This document shows positions 6,434-13,376 of a stretch of DNA of 27,655 bases, piece by piece. Position 1 is the first letter of the stretch. The number at the start of each line of letters is the position of its first letter. Made by a program: the position numbers and the translations under genes. Source of the stretch: a virus; IMG/VR virus record IMGVR_UViG_3300024348_001958, positions 1 through 27,655 of that record; one strand, 5' to 3'. The notes beneath the pieces were generated by a model that was given only the letters and a program-made list of their open reading frames with translations, was not told the origin of the DNA and did not search any database.

Positions 6434-6989
6434 TTTGCAGATCTTCACACAATAAATTCATATGTACAACACAAGCAATTGCGTAAGAAATAGCATGTGC
6501 TTTCTTAAAGTAGTATGAACTATCTGTAGGTTTAATCCATACTTCCTTCATTATTGTTTCCCAACTTTCTTTCAATAGGTACCTCTTGGCCGGTCTGATG
6601 ATAGCTAGGACTGCTGCTAGTTGTTGTATGTTTGTTGGACGTAAAGTTCTGAGTACGTCTCCGTGATTGTTGAGATGAAACACGCTGTCGCTGAAATCGT
6701 TGTGAAGCAAAAGTTCCCATAATGGTTCCTTATTCATTAGTTGGGTAAGATGTTTTTCATCTTTTACTGTTTTATAGATACTTACATTTAAGAAATCTAA
6801 TTTAAAATAACCACGTTCTTCTGCAGTCTTATGTTCGATTGTGCTTATATTGTCTACAGGATTATGCGGTACTTCAGTTGCATATACTCCTGTGTTATGT
6901 TTTTTTCCGCTATCTAATTTAGCCACACGATGTTTTAGTTTACCTAATATAATATCTCTGTCAGCAAAGTCTATATCAATATCAGGCAT
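6426..6989 (-). CDS. Miniature DNA polymerase III alpha (DnaE/PolC)-like protein
   Basis: 187 residues from ATG at 6989; a TTG at 7001 is the alternative. Several landmarks of the bacterial replicative polymerase family C appear in the right order but with very short spacing: PDIDIDFADRD at 2-12, matching the catalytic PD(F/I)DVDF motif; RGYFKLDFLNV at about 60-70, matching the third catalytic Asp region (KFDFLGL in bacteria); FHLNNHGDVLRTLRPTNIQQ followed by LAAVLAIIRPA, matching the L-KLKPT...ALYRPG region; and FKKAHAISYAIACVV near the end, matching FNKSHAAAYAL. The bacterial enzyme needs about 1,000 residues, so this cannot be a normal polymerase. PHP, thumb and tau-binding parts are absent. 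It overlaps the peptide deformylase stop by 8 bases. Function unknown; a decoy, a fork factor or a minimal polymerase are all open. Confidence 0.8.
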   Translation of the reverse strand: MPDIDIDFADRDIILGKLKHRVAKLDSGKKHNTGVYATEVPHNPVDNISTIEHKTAEERGYFKLDFLNVSIYKTVKDEKHLTQLMNKEPLWELLLHNDFSDSVFHLNNHGDVLRTLRPTNIQQLAAVLAIIRPAKRYLLKESWETIMKEVWIKPTDSSYYFKKAHAISYAIACVVHMNLLCEDLQTT

Positions 6990-7479
6990 GTAATTTTCCA
7001 ACCTTTATTGCTTTCTTTTTTGCCATGTCCCATTTTACTTTGCTTACTCGATCTTTAAATGTAATACCTTGTAAATGATCGTATTCGTGCAAATAACATT
7101 TTGCACTATAGCCTTCTATCTTTACAACTTGCTCTTGTAAATTTTCATTGTAAAATTTTGCTAGTATTTCTTTAGGACGAGTTACTTTTATAAACATATC
7201 AGGAAAACTTAAACATCCTTCTATGTCTAAAATAGTTTCTTTAGTGTATTGTACTATTGTAGGATTGATACATATTGTACTATTTTTTGCACTGTCGCCC
7301 ATAACAAATACTTGTGCATCAAGACCAATTTGATTAGCACTTAGACCAATGCCATTACTTGCAAGCATTAATTCGACCATTTGATCTTTTAATTCAATAG
7401 GATCAAATTCTGGATCTTCTATGTTAACATCTTTTACTTTTTTATTTAAAAAAGGATCTGGATAATATATTAGTTTCAT
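6982..7479 (-). CDS. def: Peptide deformylase
   Basis: 165 residues, the usual size for the enzyme. It removes the formyl group from the N-terminal methionine of new proteins. All three signature motifs are intact: GIGLSANQ at 43-50, EGCLS at 87-91 with the metal-binding Cys89, and HEYDHLQG at 131-138 with metal ligands His131 and His135 and catalytic Glu132. There is no N-terminal extension, as in other phage versions, and the C-terminus is short (KKKAIKVGKLHA). The start overlaps the zinc-finger gene stop as ATGA. Marine phages commonly carry this gene, probably to keep up with phage protein synthesis during infection. Confidence 0.96.
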   Translation of the reverse strand: MKLIYYPDPFLNKKVKDVNIEDPEFDPIELKDQMVELMLASNGIGLSANQIGLDAQVFVMGDSAKNSTICINPTIVQYTKETILDIEGCLSFPDMFIKVTRPKEILAKFYNENLQEQVVKIEGYSAKCYLHEYDHLQGITFKDRVSKVKWDMAKKKAIKVGKLHA

Positions 7480-8174
7480 AGCTGACTCTCTTTTGCAACA
7501 TCTTTTACTAGTTGTACATCTGAAGACATACGTTTAAAACGTATTGCCCAATGTTCTGGATTAATTACATGATACACTAATGCAAGTTGTTCGTCATTAA
7601 ACTTACTTAGCATTTCTTTTCCTGTAGGACAATTTAGTATTAACCAAGGACTAATCTTGCCATCCCTAATATCCCAAACTGCTTTATTCAAACTTACGTG
7701 ATAAAAATAATGGTTCCATGGCGCACTTTTATCTTCAGCCCATTCCATCATTGTTTTTACACTACGTTCTAATGCTGTTGTTACATCCTCTTTAAGTATA
7801 AATTCTAGTACATATTTTTCATACATTTCATCTCTACACCAGTGGTCTAATTTTACGCCACTAGTAACAACATAGTCAATATACTTGTCAGGGTAAAGCG
7901 GTCGAACGTTAGATATAAAACTGCCAAATTTAACGAACGCATTGTAATAAGGACTTGCACAAAAATCTTCATATGTTTTTTCTTTTTTTGTTCCTGCACT
8001 TAACTTGTAAAAACGACCAAATGCATAAAAGCCGTGGCGCACACGTTTTTCATCTTTTTGCAAAGCTCTGCGTTTTTTCTCGCACATATGAGCAGCTAGC
8101 GTCTTTTCCTTTACAAAAGAATTTCCGCAGTATTCGCACTTGTATGCTTTTTCAGAGTTTGATTGTAATTTCAT
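7476..8174 (-). CDS. Zinc-finger protein of unknown function
   Basis: 232 residues from ATG at 8174, which has AGAAG six bases upstream; the longer frame would start at TTG 8222. The N-terminus carries a C2HC-type finger: C13-x2-C16-x12-H29-x-C31 (YKCEYCGNSFVKEKTLAAHM). A very basic stretch (EKKRRALQKDEKRVRHGF) follows, then a mostly helical body (TYEDFCASPYYNAFVKFGS ... WCRDEMYEKYV). I recall this architecture as conserved in marine T4-like phages but not any tested role. Finger plus basic patch suggests nucleic-acid binding. It overlaps the upstream gene by 23 bases and the downstream deformylase by four, so it is translated as part of that operon. Confidence 0.75.
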   Translation of the reverse strand: MKLQSNSEKAYKCEYCGNSFVKEKTLAAHMCEKKRRALQKDEKRVRHGFYAFGRFYKLSAGTKKEKTYEDFCASPYYNAFVKFGSFISNVRPLYPDKYIDYVVTSGVKLDHWCRDEMYEKYVLEFILKEDVTTALERSVKTMMEWAEDKSAPWNHYFYHVSLNKAVWDIRDGKISPWLILNCPTGKEMLSKFNDEQLALVYHVINPEHWAIRFKRMSSDVQLVKDVAKESQL

Positions 8175-8607
8175 GATCTTCTGCAAGTTGTTTGAGTTCT
8201 TTTTTTGTAGATAATCTAGCAAGTAATTCTACCTCATCTTGTTTCATATTTGGATTTATTTGCTGTAATAATTTTATAGCATTATTATTGCCTTGCTTTT
8301 TCTTAAAGCCAATCCATGCATGTCGTCTTATGTCACTATTTGCGTTATGTAGAGAACATAGTAATTGCCACTGTAGCTTAGGATGTCGTACTCCTAACTC
8401 ATTCCAGTTTTTATTATAGATTTGATTAGTCATAACAACAGCAAGTTCTTGTGCCTCTCTACTGCCTGTTACTGAACTTGCATACCTATTCAACAGCCAA
8501 AAGTTTACACCTTTTTTCTGTTCGTCTGTAAGTTCGTCCCAAACACCTTTGGCGTTGCTGTCTAAACATGCTAGTACATCTTTTACTGGAAATGCTTGCT
8601 GTGCCAT
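8152..8607 (-). CDS. Helical protein of unknown function
   Basis: 151 residues. The start at 8607 is well marked by GGAGGA about ten bases upstream, lying within the end of kdsB. The protein is largely helical (VKDVLACLDSNAKGVWDEL, EQKKGVNFWLLNRYASSV, LQWQLLCSLHNANSDIRRHA) and ends with a charged region (KKELKQLAEDHEITIKL). No enzyme motif, membrane segment or metal site is visible. It overlaps both kdsB and the zinc-finger gene, marking where the Kdo cassette runs into a block of conserved phage genes. I cannot name its function. Confidence 0.7.
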   Translation of the reverse strand: MAQQAFPVKDVLACLDSNAKGVWDELTDEQKKGVNFWLLNRYASSVTGSREAQELAVVMTNQIYNKNWNELGVRHPKLQWQLLCSLHNANSDIRRHAWIGFKKKQGNNNAIKLLQQINPNMKQDEVELLARLSTKKELKQLAEDHEITIKL

Positions 8608-9278
8608 TCTTCTACATCCTCCGGAGAATTTATCTCTACTCCATTATATTGTACACTCAAAACTCCTATTTGCCAACCGTTTTTTAACCATCGGAGTTGT
8701 TCTAATTTTTCTACTTCTTCTTCTTGGCTAATTTCTAATCCACTATACATTTCTAACGAATTGCGCTTGTATCCATATATTCCTAAATGCCAATCACCGT
8801 ATCCGGTCATGCCTCTACCAAACCATAAAGCCTGATCTCCTGCACGTACCATCTTAACTGAATTAGGATCTTGTTGTTTTTCAACTGGCATATCTGTAAA
8901 CACTGTTGTTACGGAATAGTGTTTTAGGTGCCAAAGTACTTGATCAATCATTGCAATGCTTACATCGGGCATGTCTCCCTGAACATTAATAAACTGATTA
9001 TATTGATTTAACTTATCCCAGTTTGCAACAGCGCCGGCAACTCTTTCAGTGCCGTTTGCATATGATGCAACACTTTCTTCTTCAATCCAACACTTGCCCG
9101 GACCAAACATATTATATATCCGCATATCATCAGTAAGTACATACGTTGGTATCTTAGACGCTATACAAGCGTCATACACACGTTTTATCATAGGAACACT
9201 ATCCAACATACATAACGGCTTACCTTCAAAGCGTGTGCTACCGTAACGTGCAGGTATTAGTATCGCAGTATCATTCAT
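8583..9278 (-). CDS. kdsB: 3-deoxy-manno-octulosonate cytidylyltransferase (CMP-Kdo synthetase)
   Basis: 231 residues, slightly shorter than the usual 245-250. The enzyme activates Kdo with CTP to CMP-Kdo, the donor for Kdo transferases that build LPS inner core or capsule linkers. The N-terminal signature ILIPARYGSTRFEGKPL (6-22) is the family's nucleotide-binding loop; YVLTDD, NGTERVAGA (75-83) and FINVQGDMPDV (96-106) follow in the expected order, with the usual GDEP changed to GDMP. The ending (INSPEDVEEW) matches the TPEDLE of bacterial KdsB. ATG at 9278 is preceded by AAAGGAAATAAC and shares ATGA with the upstream radical SAM fragment. With kdsA close by, this makes a phage Kdo cassette. 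A CMP-nonulosonic acid synthetase of other specificity cannot be excluded. Confidence 0.92.
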   Translation of the reverse strand: MNDTAILIPARYGSTRFEGKPLCMLDSVPMIKRVYDACIASKIPTYVLTDDMRIYNMFGPGKCWIEEESVASYANGTERVAGAVANWDKLNQYNQFINVQGDMPDVSIAMIDQVLWHLKHYSVTTVFTDMPVEKQQDPNSVKMVRAGDQALWFGRGMTGYGDWHLGIYGYKRNSLEMYSGLEISQEEEVEKLEQLRWLKNGWQIGVLSVQYNGVEINSPEDVEEWHSKHFQ

Positions 9279-9556
9279 GTTATTTCCTTTACATTTTTAC
9301 CACTACAGTATATGTTACATATATCGCAACCTATACCTTTAGACAAATTATCGTAAAAGTGTACCCATTCAGAAGATTGGGTTACTTCTTCTACATTTGT
9401 TATTTCACTTAACTTAAACTTTTCTTGTACTAGATCTTTCATATCACTTTCAAACAAGTCAGGTTTATCTGCCCAGCAACAAGGCAAAATGTAACCTCTA
9501 GCAGTATGACCTAATTCATGGTCCGAGTTAAGGCATTTTGGGAATATGGGTTTCAT
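9275..9556 (-). CDS. Radical SAM auxiliary cysteine-rich (SPASM-like) C-terminal part
   Basis: 93 residues with six cysteines arranged as in the C-terminal auxiliary cluster region of SPASM radical SAM enzymes: C8 (PKCLN), C26 and C27 (ARGYILPCCWAD), and C77-x2-C80-x3-C84 (GCDICNIYC). Such regions bind extra iron-sulfur clusters. It begins with ATG at 9556 inside the last 29 bases of the radical SAM core gene, in the +1 frame relative to it, with AAGAGAT upstream as a possible ribosome site. It is therefore either a separately translated subunit or the displaced C-terminus of a gene broken by a frameshift. Its stop shares ATGA with the kdsB start. Confidence 0.8.
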   Translation of the reverse strand: MKPIFPKCLNSDHELGHTARGYILPCCWADKPDLFESDMKDLVQEKFKLSEITNVEEVTQSSEWVHFYDNLSKGIGCDICNIYCSGKNVKEIT

Positions 9557-10157
9557 AATCTCTTGCTATAAAATTGTTAGTTGGTTTATATCTATCGTCT
9601 TTCATAAATCTACTTGATATTACTTGTTCAAAAATTATACCAAGTGATTCTGCTATTTCTTTACAATCGTTAACGTGTTCCTCATTATATTTAAAAGTAA
9701 TCATTCTCCAGGTAGTGTTTAATCCCATTTGAACACATAACTTCATTGCTTCAAATAATTCATTACCTTTTTGATTAACTCTATATATGTGACTTTCTTC
9801 AGGATACCCATCTAAGCCAAATATCCAACGTGCATTAGGATTTGAGTTGAACGCTTTTTTGTACCATGTTATTTTTTTACCAGTTGCCGCATTATGTACT
9901 TCACATGGTATATTTCTTTCATAATTAATTTTTAAGAAGTCTATAAACCATTTATTCATAACAGGATCTGATATATTACCACAAAAGTTTATATAGTCAA
10001 AATAAGATATAATTTTTTTATATTCTGATATAGTCATGTCATGCCCGGGCACACGATAACCATTGTGGGTGTACCACTTGCGTGTACACCTTGGACAAGC
10101 CAATGTGCATTTATTACTAATGTCTAAATTAATTGCCGGAATAATGAAGCCCCACAA
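9528..10157 (-). CDS. Radical SAM enzyme, core domain
   Basis: 209 residues. The N-terminus has the radical SAM cluster motif CTLACPRC (C17-x3-C21-x2-C24), which binds a 4Fe-4S cluster and S-adenosylmethionine to generate a 5'-deoxyadenosyl radical. Further TIM-barrel strands follow: YINFCGNISDP, IPCEVHNAATG, ARWIFGLDG and TTWRMITFKYNEEH. An in-frame TAG lies just upstream (positions 10169-10167), so the only usual initiation codon is TTG at 10157, with GAG before it; it lies within the last 29 bases of kdsA. The frame ends at a TAA shortly after the SPASM-like part begins in another frame. Position between kdsA and kdsB suggests it modifies a sugar or glycan, but the substrate is unknown. 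Confidence 0.85.
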   Translation of the reverse strand: MWGFIIPAINLDISNKCTLACPRCTRKWYTHNGYRVPGHDMTISEYKKIISYFDYINFCGNISDPVMNKWFIDFLKINYERNIPCEVHNAATGKKITWYKKAFNSNPNARWIFGLDGYPEESHIYRVNQKGNELFEAMKLCVQMGLNTTWRMITFKYNEEHVNDCKEIAESLGIIFEQVISSRFMKDDRYKPTNNFIARDYETHIPKMP

Positions 10158-10905
10158 TATCTCGAACTACAGTTTCAAAGTCTTCTAGCTTTAACATATT
10201 GGGACCATCACTAGGTGCATTGTCAGGATCAGCATGAACTTCTATAAAGAAATTCCTAATCCCCAAAGCACTAGCTGCCCTACATAAACCAGGAACGTAA
10301 TTCCTATTGCCGCCGCTACTGCCTCCAAGAGCACCTGGTTTCTGTACTGCGTGTGTGGCATCAAGTACCACAGGGGTATTATAATTACTAAGCATGTAAT
10401 CCAAGCCAGTAAAGTCAACAACAAGGGTATTGTATCCAAAACTTGTTCCTCTCTCCGTTATCCAAACTTCTTTGGCACCTTCTGTCTTTGACAGTATACC
10501 CTTCATGTCCCAGGGTGCAAGGAACTGGCCTTTCTTAATATTTACTATTTTATCTGTAGCACATACTGCTTTTAGTAGATCAGTTTGTCTACACAAGAAT
10601 GCAGGAATCTGATAGACATCAACTGCATACTTAAATTCTCTTTCAATACGTGCAACCTGCACATGATCATGCACATCAGTTAGTGTCTTTACACCTAACG
10701 TATCCTTTAGTGCTAAGAAGTCGTTGAGTGTTGCATTCATTCCAACACCGCGCTCTCCTTGTAAACTACTACGATTAGCTTTGTCATAACTTGCTTTAAA
10801 GTAATAGTCAATGCCATACTTGTCGCACACACGTTTACACTCTTTAGCAATTTTTGAGCTCTGTGCTAGTCCTTCATGTTGACATGGTCCTGCTATAATT
10901 CTCAA
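10129..10905 (-). CDS. kdsA: 3-deoxy-8-phosphooctulonate synthase (Kdo-8-phosphate synthase)
   Basis: 258 residues from a TTG start at 10905. This start is chosen because GGAGG lies nine bases upstream and the codon forms a TTGA overlap with the cupin stop; an ATG at 10932 would add nine basic residues. The enzyme condenses phosphoenolpyruvate and arabinose-5-phosphate to Kdo-8-phosphate. Family motifs in order: IIAGPCQHEG (3-12), FKASYDKANRSS, TLTDVHD, IPAFLCRQTDLL, NIKKGQFLAPWDM, ERGTSFGYNTLVVDF, LDATHAVQKPG and EVHADPDNAPSDGPNML. The Cys in AGPC, with the His, Glu and Asp of the later motifs, fits the metal-dependent class of the enzyme. The isomerase and phosphatase of the pathway (KdsD, KdsC) are not in the window and would have to come from the host. 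Confidence 0.95.
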   Translation of the reverse strand: MRIIAGPCQHEGLAQSSKIAKECKRVCDKYGIDYYFKASYDKANRSSLQGERGVGMNATLNDFLALKDTLGVKTLTDVHDHVQVARIEREFKYAVDVYQIPAFLCRQTDLLKAVCATDKIVNIKKGQFLAPWDMKGILSKTEGAKEVWITERGTSFGYNTLVVDFTGLDYMLSNYNTPVVLDATHAVQKPGALGGSSGGNRNYVPGLCRAASALGIRNFFIEVHADPDNAPSDGPNMLKLEDFETVVRDIVGLHYSGN

Positions 10906-11228
10906 TGGTTTCTTCCTCCGTCGAATACACATACAAAGTATGCGCCGTGTGGTCCTGCATGTACACGATGGAATACTCCATCTTCAATTAAAACTACATC
11001 GCCTTCTACAAATGAAATAGAGCTTTTATCTAATTCCATTTTGCCGCTACCTTTAATAAAATAATAAACTTCTTCTTGTCCGGCATGCGAATGGCCGCTT
11101 GTACTCATAGATGGTTTTAAATCTGTACTACTTACAATAAGATTTTTTAATGCTGTATTATCTTTGACAATATATCTTTCATCTTCTTTTACAATATTGC
11201 CGCCAATGTCACTGTTATTATACTTCAT
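10902..11228 (-). CDS. Cupin-domain protein
   Basis: 108 residues, one cupin barrel. Motif 1 appears as SGHSHAGQEEVYYFIKGSG (44-62) with ligands His46, His48 and Glu52 or Glu53; motif 2 as GDVVLIEDGVFHRVHAG (76-92) with His87. These residues bind a divalent metal. Small single-domain cupins of this type act as sugar isomerases, epimerases or dioxygenases, or only bind sugars. Start ATG at 11228 has a strong AAGGAG site. The stop overlaps the TTG start of kdsA as TTGA, so it is translationally coupled to Kdo synthesis and may act on a sugar of the same pathway, for example supplying a pentose or hexose phosphate. That last point is inference. Confidence 0.85.
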   Translation of the reverse strand: MKYNNSDIGGNIVKEDERYIVKDNTALKNLIVSSTDLKPSMSTSGHSHAGQEEVYYFIKGSGKMELDKSSISFVEGDVVLIEDGVFHRVHAGPHGAYFVCVFDGGRNH

Positions 11229-11487
11229 AGCTCTCCTTAATTAAAAAATATGTTGTTACCAATTTATCCATTTGTAACTTTAGTGCAGGATTTGCGTCTG
11301 CAATTTTACATAAGTCTTTCCATTCACCGTAGTCTAATAGATCACCTTGCTCTCTAGCTAGTGCTCCTGGGTCACCTCCAATAGGCCAACGTGGTATGTT
11401 GTTATAGGGTGCATCTCTATATCTAGCATAAACTACTCCGTTTGCTCTTTCATATATTAATGCTTGTTCAGGAATCATCTTATCCAT
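11218..11487 (-). CDS. Small protein of unknown function
   Basis: 89 residues with ATG at 11487 and a good AGAGGAAAT ribosome site. The middle has ARYRDAPYNNIPRWPIGGDP, followed by a helical second half (EQGDLLDYGEWKDLCKIAD, NPALKLQMDKLVTTYFLIK). There is no enzyme motif or membrane segment. The frame sits tightly between the DNA methyltransferase (2 bases) and the cupin (11-base overlap), which supports it as a real gene. I remember similar short proteins in marine T4-like phages without function. Confidence 0.65.
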   Translation of the reverse strand: MDKMIPEQALIYERANGVVYARYRDAPYNNIPRWPIGGDPGALAREQGDLLDYGEWKDLCKIADANPALKLQMDKLVTTYFLIKESYEV

Positions 11488-11489
11488 AC

Positions 11490-12614
11490 TTATTTCCTCT
11501 TTGTAAAAATATAAATACCTTCAAATTTTTCGAAACCATCTTGTTTGCCGTTGCCCACTCCAGGCCTAGTGTTTAACATCATTTTCACTGTTTGTGTATG
11601 CTTAAATCCTAATTTCTCTGCTGTTTCAATCCATCGGTCAACAACTTTAAATTCTTCTTTGGGTGTCTTATAGTCTGCAATGTTTGTTGCAAATATACCA
11701 TCATCATTTAACCCTTTGTGTATGTTCTGCATAGTAGGTACCACATAGCCCTCAAACCAGTTATCTAAACTATCAAATTGATTCATACACTGTGTAGGCT
11801 CATCTGAATACTTCTCTAAGTTAAAGTAAGGTGGGCTACTAAATGCACAATCAATGTCCTCAGGCACAAACTCTTCGCTTACACTTTGATGTATTTCTCC
11901 TTGTCTGCCGCCTGCTTGTTCAATAAATTTATTCAGCAGTTTTAAATTTTCAACTGTTTCTGTATTAGGATCAACACCAACATAATTAAGTTGAAGGTTG
12001 CTGCTTGTAACACCAAGTAGTCGCCCTCCGTATCCACAACTATAATCATAAACACGCCCCCATAACACAGGACAACAATGCTCAACAATTGCACGAGCAT
12101 TTTGAGCTTTAAAGTTTTGAATATTTTCACCTGTAACTAATTCAAGTGCTCGTCTAATGGCAGTAGGGTAAACAAGATTATTGCCGTCTCTAAATTCAAA
12201 GCAAATACGAATTGCTCTACGAAGTTTTGCATCATCATAAAATCTATCTTTAAGACTATTTGAACCTCTTCCTTTAGGTTCTGCTGTCATCATGTTAGGG
12301 AATAAAAATCTATTAATTGTTTGGCCTTTGTTATTGCCCAACCCTATCTTGCCGTCTTGCACACTATTATAAGAGCTATTACGAAAAGACTTTATAGCCT
12401 TAATTATACCTTGTTCAGTATAATAGATAATTGGAACTAAATTGATACTACGATATAAATTAAATACTGCATCAATAGTTCCTTGAGGATCATTCTTATA
12501 TGTTTCGTTTGTAAAATTATCAAACTCACTGTATAACGGTTCATATCCTGTAAACTCGTTACTGTATATATTGTCTGATTTTATATTCCAAAACGAATAT
12601 ATTTTATCTAACAT
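11490..12614 (-). CDS. SAM-dependent DNA methyltransferase (adenine-N6 or cytosine-N4 type)
   Basis: 374 residues. Motif I is VYDYSCGYGGRLLGV (188-202), followed by NYVGVDPNTETV for the SAM-binding acidic position (motif II). The catalytic motif IV is FSSPPYFNLEKYSD at 258-271, the SPPY form of amino-methyltransferases. Then come EGYVVPTMQNIHKGLNDDGIF and FATNIADY-like strands. The N-terminal 185 residues lack known motifs and may serve recognition. No restriction partner is nearby, so it is probably an orphan enzyme that protects phage DNA or alters expression. The order I then IV argues against the beta-class adenine enzymes. Overlaps the upstream 64-residue gene by 11 bases, with AGAGG before its ATG. 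An RNA substrate is a less likely alternative. Confidence 0.8.
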   Translation of the reverse strand: MLDKIYSFWNIKSDNIYSNEFTGYEPLYSEFDNFTNETYKNDPQGTIDAVFNLYRSINLVPIIYYTEQGIIKAIKSFRNSSYNSVQDGKIGLGNNKGQTINRFLFPNMMTAEPKGRGSNSLKDRFYDDAKLRRAIRICFEFRDGNNLVYPTAIRRALELVTGENIQNFKAQNARAIVEHCCPVLWGRVYDYSCGYGGRLLGVTSSNLQLNYVGVDPNTETVENLKLLNKFIEQAGGRQGEIHQSVSEEFVPEDIDCAFSSPPYFNLEKYSDEPTQCMNQFDSLDNWFEGYVVPTMQNIHKGLNDDGIFATNIADYKTPKEEFKVVDRWIETAEKLGFKHTQTVKMMLNTRPGVGNGKQDGFEKFEGIYIFTKRK

Positions 12615-12798
12615 CTAACCTCTTTTCAAAAGCGTCAAGTAATGGTAGTAAGTCTTGTTTATGTGATGTAATTATTTTGTTATCAAATATACTGTTTACC
12701 ACTAACGATAGTTCGTTATCCTTGTCAATTAATTCAGTTTCTACACGAAACTTACTTTTTATTAAATTTAATGCCTTTTCTTCTAATGCTGCAAACAT
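12604..12798 (-). CDS. Small protein of unknown function
   Basis: 64 residues, charged and probably alpha/beta: a helix (MFAALEEKALNLIKSKF), two strands (ETELIDKDNELSLVVNS) and a final helix (KQDLLPLLDAFEKRLDV). It starts in a TAATG overlap with the 2OG-oxygenase-like gene and runs 11 bases into the methyltransferase gene, with GGAG and AGAAG upstream. The tight packing supports it as real; nothing indicates its role. Confidence 0.6.
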   Translation of the reverse strand: MFAALEEKALNLIKSKFRVETELIDKDNELSLVVNSIFDNKIITSHKQDLLPLLDAFEKRLDVR

Positions 12799-13373
12799 TA
12801 TACTTCTACTCCGCTTGTCCTTTCTTTTGCACTGAAAACAATATGCACACGATTTTTGTTACGAGACAACATTAATGCAGAATGTTTTTTTGTTGCATCA
12901 AGAACATATAAACTACCTAGTTCTTCCATCTGATGCATAGAACGATCTTCAGTCATAAACCAACTATCTTCGTTTGTGATAACTGGCACATGTAATCTTA
13001 TACTATTGTCATTATGAAAAGTTAATGCCCTATTGTTAGCATCCATATTCATAAATCTTCCTCTACCTACAATCCAGTCTTTTTGAAGACATTCATATAA
13101 CTTTTCCATAGCTGTGTCTTTGTATATAAAGTGTAGATGATTCCATTCCCATTCTAAATTTACAATTCTATTAACTGTTTCAGTATCACCTGCTTTATAT
13201 TTTGTAACGTCTTCTTGTGTTAGGTAAGAACGCAAGTCTCCTACACCTTCTTTCAAGTCGTTAGACCCTCTAGATGTAATCATTATTTGATGACTAGTGT
13301 CATTGAGAGATTTGTAAACTTCTAATAGTGCTTGTGAATCAAACGTTTTATCTGTCTTGTAAATTTGGGGCAT
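12798..13373 (-). CDS. Aspartyl/asparaginyl beta-hydroxylase-like 2OG-Fe(II) oxygenase
   Basis: 191 residues. The C-terminal half matches the pattern of the Asp/Asn beta-hydroxylase family: LTFHNDNSIRLHVPVITNED (117-136) with His120 and Asp122 as candidate iron ligands, GSLYVLDATKKHSALMLS (153-170) with His164 as the distal ligand, and NRVHIVFSA with Arg175 to bind 2-oxoglutarate. The N-terminal part is helical and unassigned. Substrate unknown; these enzymes hydroxylate proteins, amino acids or small molecules. It lies three bases from the upstream cupin gene. Its last residues (RTSGVEV) resemble those of that cupin (RTSGTEV). Confidence 0.72.
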   Translation of the reverse strand: MPQIYKTDKTFDSQALLEVYKSLNDTSHQIMITSRGSNDLKEGVGDLRSYLTQEDVTKYKAGDTETVNRIVNLEWEWNHLHFIYKDTAMEKLYECLQKDWIVGRGRFMNMDANNRALTFHNDNSIRLHVPVITNEDSWFMTEDRSMHQMEELGSLYVLDATKKHSALMLSRNKNRVHIVFSAKERTSGVEV

Positions 13374-13376
13374 GCA

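Noticed and set aside
6405-6440. Possible terminator between convergent genes (GTACA-GCT-TGTAC)
   Set aside because: Stem of only five bases inside coding sequence and no following T-run on either strand.
10242-10439. 65-residue membrane-protein-like frame
   Set aside because: Shadow of the conserved kdsA sequence in another frame.
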